Assembly (NCBI GenBank): GCA_964397545.1
Contig: CAYNIW010000005.1
Coordinates: 43,553-107,552, forward strand
Direction of reading: 5' to 3'
DNA length: 64,000 bases
DNA from: JAFGIG01 sp964397545
GTDB lineage: Bacteria; SDB-A
The stretch's first letter is position 1. Each line of letters opens with the position of its first letter. Below are positions 51,403 to 60,156 of this stretch, piece by piece. A program made the position numbers and the translations under genes. The notes beneath the pieces were generated by a model. It had not been told where the DNA came from. It saw only the letters and a list, made by a program, of their open reading frames with translations, and searched no databases.

Positions 51403-54400
51403 AATACCTTGTCAGAAGATGAATCCAAAATTTCTCGATTTCAGAACCATAAACAGGCGAAAATTTTATATTTTTAGACAATTCTTCTCTTTGGATAAAA
51501 TTGTCTATGCCGGTCACGAACGGATATATATATTCTCTTTCCGGTCTTTGGGCGCTCCTGAGAGGCCTTGTTTGCTGTTCTCTTAAAGCTCTCTGGCTCT
51601 GCAAAAGTCTTTGCAGTATTCCCCTCTGTCTTTGTATGAGTTCTCTTGTAATTTCACCGCTTTCAATTGCATTAGCGGAAAGTTCCATTTGCCTCGCTAT
51701 CTCTTCGAGTTCGGAGAGAATACTCGCGCCTGATCCGCTGGAACCGGAGATACTGGACAGTTTTTGTGAAATAGCTCTCTGATAAGCGGCCATCTCGGCG
51801 AGTTTTTGTCCCGTCATACCCTGATTTCCAAGAACCTGTATCAAAGAATTGTTCATTTGAGCTTGTTCTCCGGTCAGATTTGACAGACTTTCCATCATTC
51901 CGGGACTGCTTCCCGAGGACATCGAGTTTTCCATTGTTCTATCCATTCGCTCAAGTGAATTGTATGCATCGTTAGCCAGTTTCATAACCCTCAGATGCTT
52001 ACCAACATATTCCGGCTTCTTCAATTCGCTCTCCATTTCAGAAAGTATTTTTCCGAGGTCTCCATCAATTAGAGAAGTTATCCCGGAAAGTGAATCGAGA
52101 ATGTTTTTTGATCTTATGCATGAAGCGAGAGATGCGGAGGAAAACGATGAGGATCGTTGGTTTAAGTGAATGCTCTCTTCGAGTTCGGAAATACCCAGCA
52201 TAGATCTTTTCATTTCCTCCGTGAGAGCAGAAGCTTCGCTTCTGCGAAAACCCGACATCATTTTCGACGAGTTAAGAAGGTGCCCAGACATAGAAGAGAG
52301 ACGGGCGGTCATTTCAGGTGATGTATGTGCGGATCCATCCATTTTATCTATTTCTTCAAGAGCCGCTTCCCCTTCATTAAGGGCTTTTTGGATTTCACGG
52401 AAGACATTTTCCGTCATCAGGTCCCTGTTGAGCTCGGAAATCTCTTTAAGTATGGATTCTATTTCTTCATAAAGAGCCGATAATTGTCTTGAGGCTCTCT
52501 GATTGTCGTTTTCGTCTATGCTTGTTGAAGCATCAGCAGTTTCAAGAGCTCTTCTGGCGAGTTCTTCGAGTTTTTTTTCAAGCTCCAGTCTTTTAAGAAG
52601 ATTCAGAGTTCTATCAAGTGACTCGAGTAAATCCTCGCTGCTGTTTTTCAATCTTTCGAGAATTTCCCCCATTCTCTCTTCATCGGCATTTTGAGCGAGT
52701 TCGTAGAGCTTTTCAAAAGCTTTTTTTGTCTCCTCATCCAATACTTCATCGTAAAGCTTCGCGATTTCAAAAGCTTTTTGGAGGAAAAGGCTGTCAAAAT
52801 AATAAGTCTCCATGGACGCGTTGAAATAATTTCTCATTTCTTCAAGAGAACCAGATATATCTTCGAGGAAATTTTTGTGTTCATCTATCAAATCTTTGAA
52901 GCTCTCCTCGTCTGAATCCGACAGAGAGTCGGCAAGCCTCAGCCTTTGCTCCATGACCTCCATATCCCTGAACAATTGGATTCCTCTTTCCCTGAAAGAT
53001 TCAGTTCTGCTGATATTTTCAGTTTCTGCAGAATCAGAGGAGGAGAATATTTCATACAATGTGGGCATTACGAGAAAAAGAGTGTCGGAACATCCGGTCC
53101 CTCGACTTGGATTGTTGTCCGTAACAAAAGCAAATATAAACGCAGTATCACCGGGCATCATACCGGATATATCAGGTGAAACGCAAAAATCGACAGCGAC
53201 AGGTCCTTTCCCTTCGAGAATTATTTCTTGAAGAAGGCTTCTTGTGCTATTATGGGAAACATAAAGCCCTGCGTATGTCAGGCCGTAATCGTCTTTAGCG
53301 GCGATTTTTATGTTCAGGTCTGAATGGTCTCCGGCTGAATGTGTTTTCTCCGCGGGATATATTATTTTACACTCAGGTGGAAAATCTTCGATGACTTCAA
53401 CAAAAAAGTCCTCTCTCAGTGTGTCTTCAAGGACTGATGCGCCTTCTATAAAAAATTCCGACGATTCTTCAGCTTTGAATATGAGAACGGCGCTGTTGAA
53501 TGTTTTATTCGGACCGATAAGAGCATTTGATGTTTTCCATGAAATTATGTCCGCCCGGCTGTAAAATTCAAAAGAAATTATACTGCCCTCCGGGACACTG
53601 TATCTTTTTCTAAATTCAACGGGGTATTCCGCTTCTGCAATATAAGACGGCAATTTGATCATTACGCGAACGCATTCAAGCGGCGGGGAAGAGACATTTA
53701 CCAAGCCGGAAGCGAGAGTGTCTGATGCCATGACTATGGCAAAATCCGTTTTTCTTTCGGGGTTTTCAAGAAGAGCGTAAAAAGTATCTCCTGCAAAATA
53801 GCTTTTCAATTCATTTTGTCCTGTCCAAACAGAGAGTTGCATTTCTTTTTGGGCAGGGAAAGCTGAAAAAAGCATAGCCTCCCCCAAAAGAATTGTCGTG
53901 TCTCCTGAAGGTTTGACTTCCGGAAGTTTGAAGTAATCCGGGTTCTTTACAGCGGCAAATCTCGGAACAAAAGCTAAAACCGCTCCTATAACGCAAANNN
54001 NNNNNNNNNNNNNNNNNNNNNNNNNNNNNNNNNNNNNNNNNNNNNNNNNNNNNNNNNNNNNNNNNNNNNNNNNNNNNNNNNNNNNNNNNNNNNNNNNTTC
54101 TTTACAGCGGCAAATCTCGGAACAAAAGCTAAAACCGCTCCTATAACGCAAAAACCGAATATATCCAGCGATTTTCTTTTAAGGATGCCTTTTTCTTTAA
54201 GCAAAAATATGCATGATTGGGCTGTTTTTTCCTTTAGTTCTATTGACCCCGGAATATTTTTTGTGCAAAATTCGTGAGAGGCTTTAATAAGCCCTTTTGC
54301 TCCGGCCACGCGGTCTATTTCAGACAGGATATTCTTTTTTTTTAACGCCGCAAAGACAATACCGGAAATTAAAGAAAACAAAAGCACTGAAAGCATTGCG

Positions 54401-54519
54401 TTTTGAAAAGAAAATAAAAGAGAAAACAAACAAAAGACAAAAAAGGACACCCGAACAATACGCAGAAGAGAATACCAAAAAGCTGTTGAACTGTATATTC
54501 TGTAAAAATCCTTCATCAC
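51386..54519 (-). CDS. DUF4175-like membrane coiled-coil protein, interrupted by a false gap
   Basis: Collapsing the 55-base duplicate and 100 N restores one ORF of 992 residues. Three N-terminal membrane segments lie near residues 18-60 and 122-137; an extracytoplasmic beta-rich region follows (LPEVKPSGDTTILLGE, PPECKIIYPAEKTHSAGDHSDL), then ~550 residues of helices and coiled coil rich in Glu, Leu and Ser. The C-terminal part (MMESLSNLTGEQAQMNN, GMTGQKLAEMAAYQRAISQKL, RQRGILQRLLQSQRALREQQTR) is typical of DUF4175-like proteins of FCB bacteria. Such genes usually accompany moxR/DUF58/BatA modules; a DUF58 gene is at 1.5 kb. Function unknown, probably an envelope scaffold. Confidence 0.75.
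53943..54152. other. False assembly gap: second 55-base duplicate flanking 100 N
   Basis: Bases 53943-53997 and 54098-54152 are identical (both start TTCTTTACAGCGG and end ATAACGCAAA), with N at 53998-54097. Overlap length equals that of the gap at 51.06 kb. Confidence 0.93.
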
Positions 54520-54522
54520 ATT

Positions 54523-54651
54523 CTATTTGATATAGACGAGCTTATGTGAAACTTTTCCATGAATTAAGGCAAAATAGATTCCGTTTTCCCAATAGTGAGG
54601 ATTTTGACAAATGATTGGATCAGTTATATGAAAGGCTGAAAAAAAAAGCAT
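54523..54651 (-). pseudogene. Possible remnant of a secreted protein's C-terminal sorting tail
   Basis: A 42-codon minus-strand frame with GGAG before its ATG. The last part (YWENGIYFALIHGKVSHKLV followed by YIK) matches the ending of T9SS/FlgD-Ig-type tails (G-I-Y-F-A ... KLV), as in the large secreted proteins elsewhere in the window. No upstream coding continues, so it is either the stump of a lost gene or a small ORF. Confidence 0.35.
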
Positions 54652-54692
54652 ACATATCTCCATTTTTAAGATTTATATCAATGCTTTAATTT

Positions 54693-56042
54693 TCAGAAAA
54701 ACTTTTTCAGTTCTCTTCTTCTTGTAATAGCGATCTCAGAACAGGCCTTAGCAAAAACTGAAACCGTGTCATTGTCTATTTTTTGGAGAAAATCGTCGGA
54801 ACCTACTTCTCCGTTGAACATCTGTTTTGCCATGCCGAGGTATTCAAGGCATTTGTCCTTTCCAAGAGATTTATATAAAAAAGAGGAGAAAGGGGAATTT
54901 CTCATGTCGAAAATAGTTTCTCGAGACCTTCCTGTCTCCAAAAGCGAAAGAACCACGTAGTTGTGTTTGACGTCGTTGTTCAGAGAAATCTGCGGCAGAT
55001 GATCTTCGGCTCTTTCGACGTTTCCAAGATTGAATTCCCTCACATCGCCCAGAAACATTGAAATTGGAGAATCACCTCCTGTGCTGAGAGCCAATGCTTC
55101 AATTATACCTGTTGAAAGCAGCTTTATTCCGAGGTATTCCCTCGCAATATTTATGTTTTTCTCGGCTTGTTTGTTCATTCTATTGAATGTTTCATCGTCG
55201 GGAGTATCGGCGTATCGATGAAAAATAGTGTTTGGATCCAGTTTTTCCATAAAAATCTGCATTTTCATCAAGGCTTTTCTGTAATTCTTTATGGAATATA
55301 TCCTGTCCGCCCATAGAATAGGATTTGTCTCAGGCAAGAGTTCCCATGTGCAATCGAGGAATTTTGCGATGTCTTCGTATGAGAAATTCTCGACGTCTTT
55401 ATTACCCATTTCTACCGACATCCTGAGGATTTCGTTCTCTTCTTCTTCAGAAAGGTCAAGCTGATTTCTCTTGCTGATATCTCTCAGCCTTTCTTTCAGT
55501 CTATCAAAGCAGGATTTACCTTCCGGGTCTGTGTCTCTGAAAGGTATCGTCCCCTCAATACAGCAAGCGATCGCGAGGAGATGCTTGAATGGAAGTGTTT
55601 TTTCAAGTTCCTTGACTGCCGTGAGGGCGCTTAGAAATTCATTCATGCCTTGAAAAGTCGAGAGTTTTTGGCTGTTTGAAAATCCGAAAACATCGAGGAC
55701 CATCTTGGCGTTATCATCTTTGAATTTTTTCTTAATGGTTATGCCGTTTTCATCCGCATCGACAAAATCGAGCAAATTATCCCTGAGCGCGGCAGGAAAG
55801 CCCTGATCTATCTGGTAATAGACGATATCGTGAAAAAGCCCGGCAAGCACTTGAATAGGCTTCATATCTTCGCAGATCTTAAAAACATGATCGGGAGTAT
55901 GAAAATTTCTGTTTTGACCTGTCATCGCATAATGAACCAGAAAAGCGAGTTTTTCGTCGCTCGATTCCGGGACTTCTACATTCAGTTTCTCAAAAGAATC
56001 CTGAAAAAGGCTTATTAATTTATTTACTGTAGAAAGTGCCAT
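54693..56042 (-). CDS. HD-domain protein, probable metal-dependent phosphohydrolase
   Basis: 449 residues from ATG 56042, which follows TGGAGAT. The HD-type metal site is in FHTPDHVFKICEDM...AGLFHDIVYYQID (His ... His-Asp) near residues 50-85, with a further ligand probable in the helices around DCTWELLPETNPILWADRIYS. The remaining ~300 residues are helical and unlike any family I can name. The absence of GYP motifs argues against a cyclic-di-GMP phosphodiesterase. It lies 45 nt downstream of the Fe-ADH gene. Confidence 0.72.
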   Translation of the reverse strand: MALSTVNKLISLFQDSFEKLNVEVPESSDEKLAFLVHYAMTGQNRNFHTPDHVFKICEDMKPIQVLAGLFHDIVYYQIDQGFPAALRDNLLDFVDADENGITIKKKFKDDNAKMVLDVFGFSNSQKLSTFQGMNEFLSALTAVKELEKTLPFKHLLAIACCIEGTIPFRDTDPEGKSCFDRLKERLRDISKRNQLDLSEEEENEILRMSVEMGNKDVENFSYEDIAKFLDCTWELLPETNPILWADRIYSIKNYRKALMKMQIFMEKLDPNTIFHRYADTPDDETFNRMNKQAEKNINIAREYLGIKLLSTGIIEALALSTGGDSPISMFLGDVREFNLGNVERAEDHLPQISLNNDVKHNYVVLSLLETGRSRETIFDMRNSPFSSFLYKSLGKDKCLEYLGMAKQMFNGEVGSDDFLQKIDNDTVSVFAKACSEIAITRRRELKKFF

Positions 56043-56087
56043 AAAATCTCCAAAGAATGATAACAAATAAAGCAAACTCAGGCAAAT

Positions 56088-57311
56088 TTAACTTCTTTTA
56101 TTTTCTTCAAAGAGTATTTCGATAAGCCCTTCAATGGAAATGCCAATCGGATTATTTTTTACGGATGTCATTTGGGATATATGTCTGAAATTTTCTTCTT
56201 TCACACCGAATCTTTCAAGTTTTTCGAGGCCTGTTTTATGCAGAAGCTTATCAAGATTTTCAAACAGCGTCTCTTCTTCAATTAAAAGATCAGACCCTTC
56301 AGAAAAACCTGCTAGTTTTCGGAATTTTTCCAAAGCTTTTCCATTTTTATTCTCCATGCATAGATTCCAAGTCTTCTTCAGGCATGGGCAAAGAAGGTTT
56401 GCGCAAATCATTCCGTGAGGAGCGTTGAATATGCCTCCAATCACCGCGGCGAATCCGTGAACGGGTCCGAGACCAGCGTTGGCAAGAGTTATTCCCGAAA
56501 GAAAAGAGCACAATGACATTTCGTTTTTCGCATTTTTATCTGAAAAATCAATCGTCAAATCTTTTAATGCGGCAAAAGCTCTCTTGAAGCCTTCTCGGGC
56601 GAGAAAGTCGGTTTCTTCCCGGGATTTTATAGATATAAAAGACTCGGCAAGCTGAGTGAGCGCGTCCATCCCGCTCGAAAAAGCAACCCTCTCGGAAAGG
56701 CTGTATGTAAGGCGGGGATCTATAAGGGCGACATCGGGCAGAATAGCTTCGTCCCTCAGAGAAGCCTTGATCTTAAGGCTCGGGACAGACAATACGGCGT
56801 TTTTTGTCGCTTCGCTTCCTGTTCCGGAAGTGGTAGGCACAGCTATAAAGGGTATTTTATTTTGGCTGAGTTTTTTGGGATTCGGGAGGTTTTCGAGAAA
56901 AGAACCTGTAAGTCCTGTCTCATTGATAAGAGCCGAAAGGGATTTACCAGCGTCGAGAACGCTTCCCCCTCCCACGGCAATAACGGTGTCAATTTTTCTT
57001 TTTTTGTACTCGTCTCTGATAAAATCAATCATTTCGACAGTAGGCTCCGAGGGTATCTTAACGTGATGATATTTAATACCTGATCCATCCATTCTTTCTG
57101 TCATTCTTGTAAAATAAATTGAACTGCAGAATGACTGGTATCCCGTGACAAGAAGGATATTTTTTCCGAACAAACATATAATTTTTTCCAACTCATCAAA
57201 AGAGCCCTCTGCGTAACAGACTTTTTTGGGCAAAGACAGATTGCTGAAGGAATGTTTATTTAATATTTCTCCGCTAAAAAAATCCCTCAGAAATTCCGCG
57301 GTGTTTTCCAT
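56088..57311 (-). CDS. Iron-containing alcohol dehydrogenase family protein
   Basis: A 407-residue group III dehydrogenase. NAD(P)-binding loop IAVGGGSVLDAGKSLSAL, then FIAVPTTSGTGSEATKNAV, the metal-site helix SGMDALTQLAESFIS and the second metal block GPVHGFAAVIGGIFNAPHGMICANL. At the first His ligand position this protein has Gln (DALTQ in place of DALTH), a variant seen in some family members, so metal identity or activity may differ. Substrate unknown. The N-terminus overlaps the preceding ABM-fold gene by 25 bp, implying an operon. Confidence 0.88.
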   Translation of the reverse strand: MENTAEFLRDFFSGEILNKHSFSNLSLPKKVCYAEGSFDELEKIICLFGKNILLVTGYQSFCSSIYFTRMTERMDGSGIKYHHVKIPSEPTVEMIDFIRDEYKKRKIDTVIAVGGGSVLDAGKSLSALINETGLTGSFLENLPNPKKLSQNKIPFIAVPTTSGTGSEATKNAVLSVPSLKIKASLRDEAILPDVALIDPRLTYSLSERVAFSSGMDALTQLAESFISIKSREETDFLAREGFKRAFAALKDLTIDFSDKNAKNEMSLCSFLSGITLANAGLGPVHGFAAVIGGIFNAPHGMICANLLCPCLKKTWNLCMENKNGKALEKFRKLAGFSEGSDLLIEEETLFENLDKLLHKTGLEKLERFGVKEENFRHISQMTSVKNNPIGISIEGLIEILFEENKRS

Positions 57312-57613
57312 TTTTCCTCTTCTTGGGGCAGGATAGTCCGATATTTGAATGATTCTCTCGGTTTTTCCATCATCTCTTCAACGGTTTTCTTCCATAAAAG
57401 ATAATGCTCTGTATCTTTATGCCTAAGAGCCGCTTCTTCGGAAGAATACACTTCAAAGAGTAAAAACTCCGTCGGTTCGTTTTTTTTTTGGAGAAAATCA
57501 AACCTTAAATTGCCTTCCTCCTCTATGGATTTTTTATGGTTTTCAGACGTCAATGCCGAAAATTCTTCGATGAATTCCTTTTTAACTTTTACGAACACGC
57601 AAGCGGCCGTCAC
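57287..57613 (-). CDS. ABM-fold (LsrG/YgiN-like) monooxygenase-type protein
   Basis: A 108-residue dimeric ferredoxin-fold protein: CVFVKVKKEFIEEFSALTSENHKKSIEEEGNLRFDFLQ and FLLFEVYSSEEAALRHKDTEHYLLWKKTVEEMM match the antibiotic-biosynthesis-monooxygenase group with its conserved Y/F-E and H-x-x-x-x-H/Y positions. LsrG itself processes phospho-AI-2; other members oxidise quinols. Next to an Fe-ADH this pair may handle a small carbonyl metabolite, but no substrate can be claimed. It directly precedes the Fe-ADH gene in the direction of transcription. Confidence 0.82.
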   Translation of the reverse strand: MTAACVFVKVKKEFIEEFSALTSENHKKSIEEEGNLRFDFLQKKNEPTEFLLFEVYSSEEAALRHKDTEHYLLWKKTVEEMMEKPRESFKYRTILPQEEEKWKTPRNF

Positions 57614-58171
57614 TTATCCTCCCTTTTGATACATATGTTTAAGTATTAAAAACACCTTATCTGATATGTCATTTATCACTCTGTATGACGCGAAACCGTA
57701 ATCCTCTGAATGTCTGAACACGTTTTTTTCTTCGCTGAAACTCTCAATTATGCCAGCGTCAAAACGGTCAAATTTTTCGGTCACAACTTTTTTTAAGGCT
57801 TTCATCAGTTCTTTAAAATAATTTTCGTCACCGTTCCGCAACTCCTGCCTGTAAAGTGAATTAAGAACAGACATTGCGTCTTGACCGCTTCTCTTCAGAG
57901 GCGCCAAATGAAGCCTGTAAACTCTGTTTTGAGGATCTATTGACTGAATGAGGGGAAAATTTCCGTTAGCTTTACTGTCAATGGAACTAAATTCACCGAG
58001 AAGATCATCTAAAAACATCTTTCTGTTACCAAGGATATGATCCGCTCCGTATGAGGCTTGAAATACTAATTTGCAAAGATCCGCTTCATCGAGAGTCGGA
58101 TGCAGACTGATTTCAAAAAGGATCAGTCTGTAAACTGAATCGAACATTTCTTTTTCACCCAAAAAGACCAT
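57614..58171 (-). CDS. Conserved protein of unknown function
   Basis: A 185-residue soluble protein. Blocks HPTLDEADLCKLVFQASYGADHI and HSEDYGFASYRVI look conserved across a family I have seen in Clostridia and Thermotogae without known function; the pattern E.DL.KL.YQA..G..H is recognisable. Transcribed from a leaderless promoter (start ATG 58171). An internal ATG at 58147 would remove eight residues. It heads the operon with the ABM-fold protein, Fe-ADH and perhaps the HD gene. Confidence 0.7.
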   Translation of the reverse strand: MVFLGEKEMFDSVYRLILFEISLHPTLDEADLCKLVFQASYGADHILGNRKMFLDDLLGEFSSIDSKANGNFPLIQSIDPQNRVYRLHLAPLKRSGQDAMSVLNSLYRQELRNGDENYFKELMKALKKVVTEKFDRFDAGIIESFSEEKNVFRHSEDYGFASYRVINDISDKVFLILKHMYQKGG

Positions 58172-58177
58172 GTGATG

Positions 58178-58206
58178 AGACTAACAAAAAATGAATCCGG
58201 AATCAA
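58178..58206 (-). promoter_or_regulatory. Leaderless promoter of the 185-residue protein operon
   Basis: Minus strand TTGATT (58201-58206), 17 nt, TAGTCT (58178-58183), then CATCAC and the ATG at 58171 (6 nt). Confidence 0.55.
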
Positions 58207-58265
58207 TGAAGCATATTTTCTCAATCTCCCCTTGACCTTTGTTTTTTTTTAATATTCTATATATT

Positions 58266-58748
58266 ATGGATTTTTTATGGGCTCCATGGAGAAGCGATTA
58301 TATATCCAATGTCGACAACACTTCTAGTTGCGTATTCTGCAGAGCGGCAGAAGAGGAAGATCCCCGTAAAGTATACCGTCTGACCAAGACTTCCGAATCA
58401 TTGGTTCTCTTAAATCTTTTTCCTTACAATTCGGGTCACGCTATGGTCGCTCCCCTAAGACATGAAGGATCTTTTGAAAATCTTTCTGCAGAAGAGGCGG
58501 CAGACATGATTTTTTGTCTAAAAAAACTGATAACCCTGATGAAAAAGAAACTTGACCCGGACGGATTCAACATTGGAGCCAACATAGGCAGAGTTGCCGG
58601 AGCTGGAATACCTGGGCACTTCCACATGCACATAGTCCCGAGATGGAACGGAGACACTAATTTCATGCCTGTTTTCGGAAAAACGAAAATCATATCCATT
58701 TCACTTGACGAAATCTGGCAAAAATTACACGGAGAATTCAATGCCTGA
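58266..58748 (+). CDS. HIT family hydrolase/phosphorylase
   Basis: 160 residues from ATG 58266. Starts MDFLWAPWRSDYI, has the zinc-type CVFCRA and the histidine triad GHFHMHIVPRW (HxHxH). The N-terminal WAPWRS and long form indicate the Ap4A phosphorylase/FHIT-like bacterial HIT group, which splits dinucleoside polyphosphates or AMP-linked compounds. A weak promoter pair (TTGACC 58232-58237; TTCTAT 58255-58260) lies just ahead, so leaderless transcription is possible. The stop overlaps the next gene. Confidence 0.92.
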   Translation: MDFLWAPWRSDYISNVDNTSSCVFCRAAEEEDPRKVYRLTKTSESLVLLNLFPYNSGHAMVAPLRHEGSFENLSAEEAADMIFCLKKLITLMKKKLDPDGFNIGANIGRVAGAGIPGHFHMHIVPRWNGDTNFMPVFGKTKIISISLDEIWQKLHGEFNA

Positions 58749-59160
58749 AGAGAATGAGCTTATCTGGAGCGGATGGCTCGCGGCAGAAAAACCTTTACTG
58801 ACAGTTTTCGCCGTTGCCGTTCTCGCTGCTGTATGGGCATTGTCTTTTATGATATTGCCGAGTATATTTGTCGCCTCTTTACTTACTTTTTGCGTTTTTG
58901 TTTATGTTTCCGAATTTTTCTTCCCCGTAAAATACGGGCTGAACAAAGATTTTGTATGGAAAAAAATCGGACCAGTGAATGTCCGGAAACAATGGATTCA
59001 GTTGAGATCATTTTATCCAGATAAAAACGGAGTCCTAATAAGCCCGTTTCCCAAGCCCTCAAGACTCGAGACTTTTCGCGGAATTTACATTAGGTTTGCC
59101 GGCATCGACAGAGAAACGGTTTTGGAGGCCGTAAAAAATAATCTGAAAAGACAGGACTGA
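58741..59160 (+). CDS. Small membrane protein, bacterial PH-domain-like
   Basis: 139 residues from ATG 58741 (within the HIT stop region, overlap 8 nt). Two membrane segments (LLTVFAVAVLAAVWALSFMIL, FVASLLTFCVFVYVSEFF) are followed by a soluble domain: YGLNKDFVWKKIGPVNVRKQWIQLRSFYPDKNGVLISPF...ETFRGIYIRF, which looks like a bacterial pleckstrin-homology-type (YdbS/YvdB-like) domain. Function unknown; cotranscribed with the HIT gene. Confidence 0.7.
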   Translation: MPEENELIWSGWLAAEKPLLTVFAVAVLAAVWALSFMILPSIFVASLLTFCVFVYVSEFFFPVKYGLNKDFVWKKIGPVNVRKQWIQLRSFYPDKNGVLISPFPKPSRLETFRGIYIRFAGIDRETVLEAVKNNLKRQD

Positions 59161-59173
59161 TCGCAGAATTGAC

Positions 59174-60004
59174 CTATATAAAAGCCTCTGCTTTTTCCCA
59201 GATATTCTCGAAAAGCATTTTGCTCGCTTCAGCGAGTTCTCTGTGTTGTATGTATACGGAAGTAATTTTATTTATCTTGCCGATTGACTGCTGAAGAGGA
59301 AAAACAACTTTCGAAGCATCGAAGACAACCATTTTAATAGGCAGTGTTTCTACCAATTTAGCCTGCTGACCTGAATTTTTCTGTGTCTTTATGTAATCTG
59401 AAAGCCATTCATGCCTTCTGAGTTCACCTTTTTCATATATATTCCTGCAAATACCTCCTCTGTTCAGAAAAGCCGATTCCTCTTGTTTCTGTTCGGATAG
59501 CCTGACTGGATTGTCGCATACATAAGGGCCTTTATTGAACGTCAGAATCTCTTTTTTAGACTCCTGGATCAGCATGAGGTATTTTTTCTGGTTTTGTTTT
59601 TTATCTTTAATCACTTCAATAAAATCGAGAGGATTTTCGACGTCTTTGCATTCGTTGTAAATGGGGGAGAGTTCGTCTATTAAATTTCTGACTATTCCGA
59701 TTTTTTTTTCAATGAGCTCTCTGCATTCTCTGCTGTATGTTTCAAAAACTCTCTCGAACGCCACTGAAGGTTCAACAGCTTCGTAATATTTCTTCTTTCC
59801 CACTGTTTTTTCAGTGCATATACCCCTGTCGACCATTTTTTGCAGAACTTCGTAAATTTTTGTCCTCGTTATATTGACCTGATGCTGCAGCTCAGAAGGG
59901 GTAAAATTCTTCAATGTGAGAAGCGTCAGGTAAACTTTGGCTTCTCTTTCTGTCAAACCGAGATCTATGAAATTCTGTATGTATTTATTGCAATCGTCGT
60001 TCAC
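59174..60004 (-). CDS. TrmB family transcriptional regulator
   Basis: A 276-residue protein. N-terminal winged helix LGLTEREAKVYLTLLTLKNFTPSELQHQVNITRTKIYEVLQKMVDRGICTE is diagnostic of the TrmB/SbtR-like family, common in archaea and scattered in bacteria; a coiled segment and a sugar-binding-like C-terminal domain follow. Ligand unknown. GTG start after GGAGG. Two long dyads upstream may be its operators. It is convergent with the PH-like gene, and its upstream neighbour is the DUF4230 gene on the same strand. Confidence 0.88.
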   Translation of the reverse strand: MNDDCNKYIQNFIDLGLTEREAKVYLTLLTLKNFTPSELQHQVNITRTKIYEVLQKMVDRGICTEKTVGKKKYYEAVEPSVAFERVFETYSRECRELIEKKIGIVRNLIDELSPIYNECKDVENPLDFIEVIKDKKQNQKKYLMLIQESKKEILTFNKGPYVCDNPVRLSEQKQEESAFLNRGGICRNIYEKGELRRHEWLSDYIKTQKNSGQQAKLVETLPIKMVVFDASKVVFPLQQSIGKINKITSVYIQHRELAEASKMLFENIWEKAEAFI

Positions 60005-60044
60005 GTCATACCCTCCAATGCATATATGAATAAACTCCTAATAC

Positions 60045-60072
60045 CTTTTGGCGCTAATATTAACACCAAAAG
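60045..60072 (-). promoter_or_regulatory. TrmB-type operator candidate, dyad A
   Basis: Arms CTTTTGG (60045-60051) and CCAAAAG (60066-60072), 14-nt spacer with palindromic TAATATTA at the exact centre (60055-60062), 41 bp upstream of the trmB start. Confidence 0.6.
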
Positions 60073-60110
60073 AGCGATGTGATAAAGTGTTTTGAAAAAT
60101 GAGTAAATTA

Positions 60111-60138
60111 TACTTTGATCAGTGTTAAAACCAAAGTA
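60111..60138 (-). promoter_or_regulatory. TrmB-type operator candidate, dyad B
   Basis: Arms TACTTTG (60111-60117) and CAAAGTA (60132-60138), again with a 14-nt spacer; centre 66 bp from dyad A, close to six helical turns. Half-site TACT/AGTA agrees with archaeal TrmB operators. Confidence 0.55.
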
Positions 60139-60156
60139 TTTTCCGGTAATTATTTC

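Noticed and set aside
50702..54519. Tandem 55-base repeats flanking N runs as a biological repeat
   Set aside because: Both have the same length, lie exactly at contig ends and their removal restores reading frames; this is an assembly overlap.
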